This document shows positions 54,713 through 64,000 of a stretch of DNA of 64,000 nucleotides, piece after piece. The DNA comes from Paralithodes platypus (taxonomy: Eukaryota > Arthropoda > Malacostraca > Decapoda > Lithodidae): assembly GCA_032716605.1 (NCBI GenBank), contig CM064506.1:17185779-17249778 (forward strand), in the 5' to 3' direction. The position numbers and the translations under genes are program-made. The notes under the pieces are model-generated. The model worked only from the letters and a program-made list of their open reading frames with translations. It was not told the origin of the DNA and made no database searches. Positions within the stretch are counted from its first letter, which is position 1, and every line of letters begins with the position of its first letter.

Positions 54713-55209
54713 TTACTTGTTGGACATGATTGTGACATAATTAACTCTCTTGACTCCGCCACCACTAGCCAGTCGTCTAGATACCACAACACCATTATGC
54801 CCTGGTCCAATAATGGCAGAAGTGCTTGCCAGACTAATTTTGTGAAGATTCTCGATGCCAGGTTCAAACCGAAAGGCAGTCTCTGAAAGACATAAGTCTC
54901 TTGCCTGACCCTCTTGGCGAGGAACTTTTGGAACCGTTTGTTGATAGGAACATGCCAATAGGCGTCTTTGAAGTCTAAGGAGCACATCCAACCTAACGAC
55001 GGAAGTACCAGCCTGATTTGTTTTGCTGTAAGCATTCTGAAGGATGGATTTATGATGTAAGTGTTCAGACGCGAGAGATCCACTACTGGTCGCATCTGCA
55101 CACTGTCCCTCTTTGGCACTAAGAAAAGTCTGGAGGTGAACACTGGGCAAGTTGGTTCTACTAGGGCAATGACCTTCTTTGAGATAATTTCTTGGACCAG
55201 GGCCTCCAC
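54713..55209 (-). pseudogene. DIRS RT N-terminal and catalytic part, copy B
   Basis: CPVFTSRLFLVPKRDSVQMR, VVDLSRLNTYIINPSFRML, WMCSLDFKDAYWHVP (motif A), VFQRLPFGLNLASRIFTKLV and VLWYLDDWLVVAESREL (YLDD). A frameshift at about 54,715 shifts into the 54683-53268 frame; the rest of this long open frame (to 53713) is a shadow. Confidence 0.85.
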
Positions 55210-55433
55210 CCCCGGCGAAACATGGTTGTGTTCGAGCGCCCGACGCAGTCGAGGTCGCCGGATCCACCGCCAGGTGATACCTTTGGTTACTACAGCTCTG
55301 GCCCAGGTTCACTTGGGCCAGGCTCTGTGGCATACTTGGAACGACCCCGTCTGCAGACTGGGTTCGTTTGGTGGAGCAACTCTCGAATCCGACATGCCTA
55401 AGCACGGCACCGGGAGATAGAGAGTTTGGTTGG

Positions 55434-56360
55434 CTAGTTTTTTGGAGGGGGTGGTGGGTTGGTATCAGATGGTTGGCTAGTTTTGGCTGACATCTGTCCC
55501 TGATTTGGTTTGGGGTGTGACTTACCTCTATAACCTGAGTATTTACCTTGTTTGGGCTTGTGCTGACTACCTCCCTGCTGTGGAGGAGGCCTGGGATCCC
55601 GAAAGGACTGTTTAGCATGAGGGCGTTGTGACTTACCGCCGCTTTTGGGCTTATTGAAAGGTTTCTTAAACTGTTCCCTCTTAGCCTGGGAGGTAGTCGG
55701 CTTCCACCCATCTACCATATTGAAAACTACACTCCACATTTCTGAACTGAGGAGGGAGGCAGTTAAGACTGGGGAAAGAGTCACCCGGCGACCAATATCT
55801 TCCGGTAACTTCTTTACTAAAAACACTCCGAGGTCCTGGCAGGACCTCACCGCTTCCATGATAGCTACCCTATTGTCACCCAGGGATTGTATTGAATTCT
55901 GTAATAAAATCCTACATGACAGGTCTGTGGCTTTTCTCACATTTTGGTCTGCAATGGCCGAAATAGTCCTAGCTAGTGATACTGTAACCTGGCGAGTGAC
56001 AAGGTATTGTGAGAACAATCTGAAGGCTTTGCTTCTTAACTTAAAGTCCCTATCCAGATGGGCTGGGGGTGCGGTACAAAAAGGGTCATCCAATTGGTGA
56101 AGAGCCAGTTTGGGGGCCGCCAAGAAAGCAAACAAGGCTGGCGGCATCCCCTCTGCCTTATGAACAGGTAATGAGAACCAAGCATGCAACTCCTGAGGGA
56201 TCTGATGGGAGGTTTTAGATGTAATGGTAGAAGCAAATACCTGCGCCTCCGCTTCCCAGTCTACCCAAGGACCCAAACCTACCTGCCCCATCTGCAGGAC
56301 TGGTGTATGTGACTGATCAAGTACCGGAACTGTAGCCAGTTCCGGCGTGGGTGCATTCAA
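55434..56360 (-). CDS. DIRS gag C-terminal part, copy B
   Basis: An open 308-codon frame, colinear with copy A: TPVLQMGQVGLGPWVDWEAE, AHLDRDFKLRSKAFRLFSQYL, ILLQNSIQSLGDNRVAIME and a Lys/Gln/Pro-rich tail ending TNPPPPPKN. The upstream join is interrupted by a TTAA element at 56,365, which creates the apparent start. Confidence 0.75.
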   Translation of the reverse strand: MNAPTPELATVPVLDQSHTPVLQMGQVGLGPWVDWEAEAQVFASTITSKTSHQIPQELHAWFSLPVHKAEGMPPALFAFLAAPKLALHQLDDPFCTAPPAHLDRDFKLRSKAFRLFSQYLVTRQVTVSLARTISAIADQNVRKATDLSCRILLQNSIQSLGDNRVAIMEAVRSCQDLGVFLVKKLPEDIGRRVTLSPVLTASLLSSEMWSVVFNMVDGWKPTTSQAKREQFKKPFNKPKSGGKSQRPHAKQSFRDPRPPPQQGGSQHKPKQGKYSGYRGKSHPKPNQGQMSAKTSQPSDTNPPPPPKN

Positions 56361-56364
56361 AGCT

Positions 56365-57001
56365 TAACCCGGGAGCTGCGGGGAGACTCTTAAGAGTTCC
56401 CCCGGCGCACTGCGGGAAGACTCTTAAGAGTCAGAGAAAATAAAAATCAACTTTTGACATCGAAAAAAAAATATTTTTTTATATTTTTTTTTTTTTATTA
56501 TTTTTTTTTTTTTTGGCCCCTGGGCCATGCAAAATCTCAGTCCTCTACCTCCCCTCCTTCCCCACTTTCCTCCTCTCCTTCAGTTATCACCTATTTTCCC
56601 TGTTATTCCCTTATTCTGAGGTATATTTTCGTGCTAACATTAGAAATCCGATTGGAGGGTGTGGTCATCACTGATAGCAAGCGAGTGCAAGAGAGAGAGA
56701 GAGAGTATCGATCGACTGCGTCTCAGTGGCCTTGGGGGAAATTGGCGGGAAAGCAGATTGCCTCACCCATACATTATACAACTCGCGGGCTATATCTCCG
56801 ATTTTGACCATCCAAACGCTGTTTTCACTCGTTTTATTGTTGTTTCAGGTTAATACCTTTATAATCAACCCATAATAGGCGCATATGGATAAATATTAAT
56901 GCTATTAATGGCACAATGAATATTTTAGTGACGGAAACACCTCAAATACGTCAGCACAGGGGGACGTTTCCAATTACCCCCATGCGCACTTCAGAGGTTA
57001 A
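56365..57001 (+). mobile_element. TTAA MITE family A, copy 5
   Basis: TTAACCCGGGAGCTGCGGGG to GCACTTCAGAGGTTAA. Copy A of the DIRS element (about 40,992) has the unoccupied sequence ATTCAAAGCTTTGACATCG. It interrupts gag between WSKADGVND and the MNAPTPELA segment. Confidence 0.95.
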
Positions 57002-57996
57002 ATGTCATTAACGCCATCTGCTTTGGACCAGTCTGCAAAGAGTCGTGCAGTTGAGGCCGGCGGTACTGCCGGGGCAGCTGAGAACACAAAGAAATCAGCA
57101 TTATATGTACTAGGTTTGGCCCTAATAGAAACGTCCAGTAATCTCCCTACCTTATCCCTGGCTCTTAGTTTCCTATTTTTGTTGATTTCAATAGTCCACT
57201 CACTAGGAACCGGTAGATCTCCGAAATAGTGGGTTGTGCTAGGAATGGTTTCAACGGGTGTACCTGAATCCAAGAGCAATCCGGCCCGTAGAGGAGAGGC
57301 ATAGGGCCTTTCCTCTGTGGTGCCTTATCTAAGAGGGGAGGAGTGATGTCAGAAATTACTCGCACATTAGTGGTAGTCATAGTAGCCGGCACTGTAGTGC
57401 AGGCCGCCGTGGACGTTGTCGGGGGTAAAACCAAAGCAGGTAAAGAGGACTTATTAGGGGTGGGAAAACCTGAAGGCTCTAACGGTCTTATTGTGGAGCT
57501 ACTTGGGGGAGCTACCGGTTGACTAGATCGCGTGAGGATCAGGAGAGGAAGAGACATGGTACTGCTGCATGACCCTATGCATTATATCACTTATCTCCTC
57601 CGTGGTCACGCACTTACTATGGGAACCCCTGGAAGATTGGAAACTAGCTTCTGATCCGTCAACCATTAAACTTTGAGCCGAGGGTACATTAACTTCCTCC
57701 GGCTCTTCATTAAACTCAAGCACTTCCGGAAGGTCCTGCTCTGCGTCCGGAGGTTGTTCCTCCGGCGGCCAAACCAAATCAGGGACTGATGAGGGTAAAA
57801 CTTCACTGTTAATACTCTCCCTATCTGTTCCCTGGCTAACTCTCCAGCACCCCTGTTTGCTCGCCGCGGGTGGATGGGAGTCCTGAATCACCTGAGAGCT
57901 GTCAAAAGAATGAGAACCTGATGGTAAACCTCTATACTGATCTGCTAATACCCTACTTTCTCCAGCCGTAGGGGTTTTGCGTGGTACCTGAGTCAA
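56998..57996 (-). pseudogene. DIRS gag middle part, copy B
   Basis: Frames 57996-57523, 57557-57165 and 57279-56998 cover SRVLADQYRGLPSGSHSF, an EEPEEVNVPSAQSL segment, SSRGSHSKCVTTEEISDIM (uninterrupted where copy A has the 3.35-kb insert), DKAPQRKGPMPLLYGPDCSW and RKLRARDKVGRLLDVSIRA. Two frameshifts separate the blocks. Confidence 0.75.
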
Positions 57997-58026
57997 ATTT
58001 GGAATAGCAAAAATAAAGTCCTGTTG

Positions 58027-58828
58027 TAGGAATCGGTTTTTACACCATACCCGAAAGAGGATTTATGGAGCTCCGATCTTACTCTCAACCATTTGAACAA
58101 TTTTATCAGCACACCTAAACTTCGTTAAATGCGGAAATAGCCTCACGAAAATATCAAGCCCTGGTGGGGGCACGAAATCTCGACCCTTGGGTGTGAGGCA
58201 GACACCTTACCAGTTAGACCAATAGAGATATCCCACTTGGCCTGGTCGGCTCAGGGTATTTCCGCATCCGACCTGTTTAGTCTAGCCTACTTTCACTGAC
58301 TTTACACTATTTCACCTTCCGGGAAGCAAAAGCTCCGAACAGAGAGGAACAAGCTTGAGCCGAATTGACCGAGAGTCCATCAGAGAGATGAACGGGAAAG
58401 GCGAGTCAACTTCACTGAGCGGTGCACCACACGCACCTACTAACTGCCCAGTTGGCAACTCGCTTGGGCGGCTGGCAACGCCACAACCCAACCCCAGCAA
58501 ATCTCACAAAACTCCCTGCTCTCTCCTATCCTCTTCCTTGTCCTGTAGGAATCCGATCTGTTATAGGCTAGCCTAAAACAGATCGGATGCGGAAATACCT
58601 TGAGCCGACCAGGCCAAGTGGGATATCTCTATTGGTCTAACTGGTAAGGTGTCTGCCTCACAACCCAAGGGTCGAGAGTTCGTGCCCCCACCAGGGTTTG
58701 ATATTTTCGGAAGGCTATTCCCGCATCTAACGAAGTTTAGGTGTGCTGGTAAAATTGTTCAGAGGGTTGAGAGTAAGATCGGAGCTCCATAAATCTTCTT
58801 TCGGGTATGGTGTAAAAACCGATTCCTA
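58027..58828. mobile_element. 802-bp foldback element with tRNA-like arms
   Basis: Arms of about 265 bp (58,027-58,291 and 58,561-58,828), starting TAGGAATCGGTTTTTACACC, are inverted copies with few differences. Each arm contains a tRNA-like segment (TCTAACTGGTAAGGTGTCTG, CCTCACAACCC anticodon-like, GGGTCGAGAGTTCG B-box-like), closest in look to a tRNA-Val(CAC)-type sequence. It splits DIRS gag between SLSVPQ and FAIPNLTQV. Imperfect 8-bp flanks (TCCTGTTG/CACTGTGG) may be an old target duplication. Confidence 0.75.
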
Positions 58829-59478
58829 CACTGTGGTACACTTAATGACTGTTCATGATGAGGACTAGGTTCTATGTCCTCCACCCCCACCTCTGAGTCG
58901 CCGGATTGGACGGTTGGCGTGCCGGAGGTAGGGGTAGAGGGTGGAGGTGGCCCAGTAACCTTCCGGCTACTACTATGTTTCGTACTGGCCGGTGTCATCT
59001 TGTCCTCCCTACGGCGTTTGGTTGATCCGGACGACTCCGCCGATGAGTGCCTAGACTGCTTTCTGGGAGATCTCGACCATGACCTTGACCTTTGCCGTGG
59101 GGAAGGCGACCGCCTCCGCTAGGTAATGTCACTCTCATTGCCACTAGAGCTATTCACTACCACTTTAGCCGACTTAACCAGAGGTGACTTTATGATTAAT
59201 TGTTCCCACAGGGCATCATCATCGCAATGAAGGGCCTTATGGGCAATATCTTTAGCATAAGAGTTGAAAATGTTCTTTATCTCTTGCAATGCCACTAAGC
59301 ACAACAGGTCTTTCTTAGTGAGAAGCGCCGCCTTTAACTCAGAACAGACAGAACAACGCTTAGACACCCACAAGCCTCGAGAACGATCGAGGCATTTCAC
59401 GCATCTAATGCAAAGTTTGTGAGCAAATACAGGCAATAATGAGCAAGTAGGAGTAGCGCACAGCTCAAACAGAGGCAT
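58829..59478 (-). pseudogene. DIRS gag N-terminal part, copy B
   Basis: ATG at 59478 gives MPLFELCATPTCSLLPVFAH, a cysteine cluster CIRCVKC/RCSVC, LVALQEIKNIFNSYAKD and then a stop after ESDIT (59119). An RS-rich region (RRRSPSPRQRSRSWSRSP) and SAESSGSTKRRRED follow, then a HEQSLSV segment before the foldback insertion. One stop and one indel distinguish it from copy A. Confidence 0.8.
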
Positions 59479-59561
59479 GATGGAAAAAAGAGTGCCCCCC
59501 ACCCCCCACCCCTGCTGGAACCAGCCGCCGGGTTTGTTGTCACTGAGGCACTGGGTCTTAT

Positions 59562-60242
59562 CTGGAAAATAAAATTTCCAGGAATCAATGCTGATAAGGA
59601 TAACCTGCAAGGTGTTAAGACATCCTACCTCAAGTCCGCCGGAAAATTAGCTATAGCCACAGCTACTCTAACCTTCCGCTAGACTCGACCATGGAAAAAC
59701 TGAGGTTTCTCCGTTTAAGCTGATTGGACTGCTTACCTGTGACAAAGTGTCACTGGCCCTAGTGACCTTAAGTGTTTAACTATCTGTGACTATTGAAATA
59801 GAAAGGTAGGTAACGTGCTTGCACAACGTATCACAACACCTGCACACTAGACTGGAACGCCGGGCGAAGGAAGTCTTGCCGTATGACAAATCGGTCAGGG
59901 CGAGTCCCCTCGGCGGGCCGAGGTTGCTCCCGTAGGAATTTGCATTTTCTGCCGGAAGGATTGTGGTTCAGCATACCACGCCGGGACATTTGGTTGCTCC
60001 CTTACTCGTCTGCGAGACGAGAAAAACGGAGGCCCTGTCCAGAAGGCCGCCGGAGAAAGAACAACCAAAATTTTAGAGGAGGGGACTTATATGTAAAAGT
60101 TTCCCCCCTCCAAAACCCCACATATATATAGGGACGTCTCCCAAGGGCCCCCCAAAAACATGTAGAGCACACATATGTAACACAATACCGGGGCACACAT
60201 AGGCATAATCACAAATACATAGAATCTATAATCCTAAATTAC
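59562..60242 (-). other. Candidate leader intron in DIRS copy B
   Basis: Donor CTACAG/GTAATTTAGG at 60243/60242 and acceptor AATTTTATTTTCCAG ending at 59562, both identical in core to copy A. Length 681 bp. Confidence 0.5.
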
Positions 60243-61505
60243 CTGTAGCCTACATTGGAGACCCCTAAAGAGGCTAGCCACGAGGCCCGACGAAACATCA
60301 CAGGATTAACCCGGCAAGCGCGATAGGCCTCACGGAAGGCTTCCTACAGGGAACGCGATAGGCCTCACGGAAGCAAGACCATAAAAAAAGCCTTCCAGAA
60401 AAAAAAAGGGCCTATCAAAACAAAGGATTTTGTCTCTAGGTGAGATAATTCCCCTCTAGTACTCATCCATGTGTTTCTCACCCCTCCCCCTCCCCTCCTT
60501 CCCCACCTTATTCCCCCCTCCCCCCCCTCCTCAATTATCACCTATTTATCCTCTTATTATCATCATTTATCGGTTATTTTTCTCTCCCGCGATAATGTAG
60601 CACAAGTGGGTTGCATAAAAGATCGTTATGCAACACCCAGACACCGGCACACACCGCCCCGCTCGTCTCAGTTGACTCCCAGACAGCGAGAGGGGAGGGC
60701 TGCCTGTGGCTCTCTCTCGCCTGAGATTATGACCGGGTGGCCAATATCTTCGTTTTTCACCACCCAAATGCTTTTCCCACTTATTTTAGCACTCTTGAAG
60801 GTTCATATATACATCATATATGTAAAATAAAAGCATACCGAAAACAAATAATGCTTTATATTGTAAATATAACGAATTCTGTCAGAATCCAGGGCTAGAA
60901 ATGCACAAATAACTACCCTAGCACCTAGGTCTATATCGCGCTTGTCAGGTTAACAGACGCCCTGACGATCCAGCAGCAGCAGCAAGCAGAGGGGGAGGCC
61001 CGCGAGAGGGGCCCAGAAGCAAATACGGACTCTAGAAGGCTCCGCACTACGTACAGCCACCCTTGAACTAGAGCATTTGCTAATAAAAACAAAATATATA
61101 TGCAGCTGCGTCAAAGTGACGGTCTGAAGCATACTCTTGCAGAATGGTAGCCTCCTAGCTATAATATCAAAAGCTAAAGGTGTAAAACAACACAACAATA
61201 ACACACGTGGCGCGCGGATCCCGGGATACGGAGGCGCTTTGTTACAAAAGTACCCTAATTTATACACTTCCTGCGGTCGTACCAATGGGGCAGCCCATGC
61301 TAGCTAATCTAAACCTTGTTCAATACAACGCAGATATATACAAATGAGTAAGGACTCACGAGAAGCGCAGGAACGACGAATGAAGCTGGAGCACTGGGGG
61401 ACACCCGCCCACCTGATACCACCGCGGAAGGGAGAAGGAAGTATGGCGGCAAGGGAGCCTGCGCCTGGGTGCTGCACACAAGAAATCCACGCATGGAAAG
61501 CCATA
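60243..61505 (-). other. 5' leader region of DIRS copy B with TTAA insert
   Basis: Matches 46,767-47,400 of copy A apart from the 648-bp insertion at 60,306-60,953; ends at 61,505 where similarity to copy A stops. Confidence 0.6.
60306..60953. mobile_element. TTAA MITE family B (648 bp)
   Basis: Termini TTAACCCGGCAAGCGCGATA and, inverted, TTAACCTGACAAGCGCGATA are 20-bp TIRs with two or three differences, bounded by TTAA. Copy A of the DIRS leader (about 46,828) lacks it. A direct repeat of GCGATAGGCCTCACGGAAG occurs near the left end (60,319 and 60,356). Confidence 0.85.
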
Positions 61506-61910
61506 ATATAAGATATTAACCCTCCCGCATCCAGCAACTTAATTATCTAACTTATGGTAAGACCTTCTTTAATTTGCCATGAAATATCAGGCTGGGCGAG
61601 TTTTCGAAGCCTTGTGTTTTTCTGTATTTTCATCCACCAGAATGCTGTTTATTGTGATGTATCATATGTCAATGGAAAGAGGAATATTTATAGTACATGA
61701 TAAAACAAAACAAAATGTAAATAAATCGAAATATGAAAGTGTAAATGAGTCTGGAATACAATTATTTCCCATGCAATTGTCTTCACACCGTCCTAGCTCT
61801 AAATTGTGAGTGATGACCATATATTTTTTTTTGCTCAAATAATAGTATTTTTTCTCCTCTTTCCAAATCTGAAAACAGAAATTGTTTATCTTCAATAGTT
61901 CTCAAGCAGT
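61506..61910. other. AT-rich stretch beyond DIRS copy B
   Basis: No gene recognised; it may be a diverged unit of the following tandem duplication (similar CAATGGAAAGAG and ATTGTTTATC phrases). Confidence 0.35.
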
Positions 61911-62703
61911 GACCGAAAAAAATATATATATATTTTGATTGATATGGTTTATAACATTTTCGATTTATTTCGTTGCTACGAAGTGTATGGTTTTAAATTT
62001 AGGCTGTATGAATACGGCAAATAATGCTGATGAGTATAAAACAAACTAGAAGTTCCTAGGACAAATACTTTTTGCGCTATGAATACTTGAAATGAAGAGC
62101 CAAAATGCGAATATTTATGCTTCACCCATCTCTGTTCCGGCGATGCTAGCCGGGTTCCAAGCTGTTCCCCACCTCGTGGTTGCGTTATTTGCTCGGATAC
62201 GTATATAACTGTATATATCACCAGAATCGAAAAATTGTGCTCTTTCCAATGGTGAAAACAAAAATAATATAGCGTAATTGGTTCGCGAGCTATGCGCAAT
62301 TGTTTCCATGCAGTGACCGAAAAAAAAAATAGATATGGTTTATAACATTTTCGATTTATTTCGTCGCTACGAAGTGTATGGTTTTAAATTTAAGCTGTAT
62401 GAATACGGCAAATAATGCTGATGAGTATAAAACAAACTAGAAGTTCCTAGGACAAATACTTTTTGCGCTATGAATATTTGAAATGAAGAGCCAAAATGCG
62501 AATATTTACGCTTCACCCGTCTCTTTTCCGCCAATGCTAGCCGGGTTCCGAGCTGTTCCTCACCTCGGCATTGGTTTATTTGCTCGGATACGTATATAAC
62601 TGTTTATATCACCGTCATCGGAAAATTATGCTCTTTCTAATGGTGAAAACAAAAATAATATAGCGTTATTGGTTCGCGAGCTATGCGCAATTGTTTCCAT
62701 GCA
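61911..62703. repeat. Tandem duplication, unit about 400 bp
   Basis: 61,911-62,312 and 62,313-62,703 are nearly identical, each running from GTGACCGAAAAAAA to GAGCTATGCGCAATTG. The unit has no recognisable coding content. Confidence 0.85.
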
Positions 62704-62782
62704 TTGTTATTGTTATGTAAATATATGAGAATGTTTATACAGTTGTATATCTTTGCCACAATGTACAACATTTATATAAAAT

Positions 62783-62928
<146 letters not shown>

Positions 62929-62999
62929 AATGAAATAAAAATATAAATAAAATGAAATAAATCAAATCAAATAAATAAATATATAAATAAAATAAAAAT

Positions 63000-64000
<1,001 letters not shown>

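Larger units (their letters stand above)
52041..61505 (-). mobile_element. DIRS retrotransposon, copy B
   Basis: Same order and orientation as copy A: 5' region (to 61,505), leader intron, gag, RT, RNase H, recombinase and 3' region. Inserts: TTAA MITE family A (56,365-57,001), foldback (58,027-58,828) and TTAA MITE family B (60,306-60,953). The outer 5' end is truncated, or its terminal repeat is lost, compared with copy A. Confidence 0.85.

Noticed and set aside
54713..55711. 332-codon minus-strand ORF overlapping gag and RT of DIRS copy B
   Set aside because: It is an alternate frame; the real gag and RT motifs are in the other frames.

Overview
This window looks like repeat-dense genomic DNA from an animal, most likely an arthropod and perhaps a decapod crustacean. 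The support is short (TTAGG)n-type tracts, long (TA)n runs, eukaryotic non-LTR retrotransposons of several clades, DIRS-type tyrosine-recombinase retrotransposons, tRNA-derived repeats, spliceosomal-type splice signals and no bacterial gene organisation. The species call is inference from repeat content only.

Layout. 1-3,590 (+): the 3' part of an old DIRS-like element (end of gag, RT, RNase H, tyrosine recombinase). It is strikingly poor in A on the plus strand and several catalytic aspartates are lost. 3,960-6,130: nested hairpins and a chain of TTAA-flanked inverted-repeat elements. 6,420-9,200 (+): a 5'-truncated non-LTR element with an (AAC)n tail. 10,076-11,165: a TTAA element and an RTE 3' fragment. 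11,690-14,010 (-): the only convincing host gene, a ten-finger C2H2 zinc-finger protein whose repeated C-terminal tail continues as a decayed tandem repeat beyond the stop codon. 14.4-22.9 kb: LINE fragments, two TIR elements, two large palindromes and a possible promoter/first exon near 20.1-20.4 kb. 23.0-26.6 kb (-): a long I-type LINE with endonuclease, RT and RNase H. 27.3-31.0 kb (-): a broken RTE element carrying a tRNA-headed composite insertion. 31.0-32.2 kb (+): the 3' end of an L2/CR1-like LINE split by a TTAA element.

From 32.4 to 61.5 kb there are two related DIRS retrotransposons in the same (-) orientation: copy A (about 33.47-47.61 kb) and copy B (about 52.05-61.5 kb). Each encodes an RS-rich gag, RT with YLDD, RNase H and a tyrosine recombinase. 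Each is followed on its 3' side by a unit of about 470 bp, bounded by inverted repeats, that carries an inverted copy of the element's own 5' end. Later insertions (Jockey-like LINEs, several TTAA elements, a tRNA-derived SINE, an 802-bp foldback and a 3.35-kb unclassified insert) interrupt them. Because A and B are paralogues, several insertions can be checked against an empty site inside the same window. 61.5-64 kb is a tandem duplication followed by a satellite-like array of (TA)n plus LINE-tail units that runs off the window.

Nothing here is an operon or a recognisable defence or biosynthetic system. The most unusual content is the set of TTAA-bounded families, the A-depleted DIRS relic, the RS-domain and leader intron shared by the DIRS copies, and the zinc-finger gene with its repeat tail.
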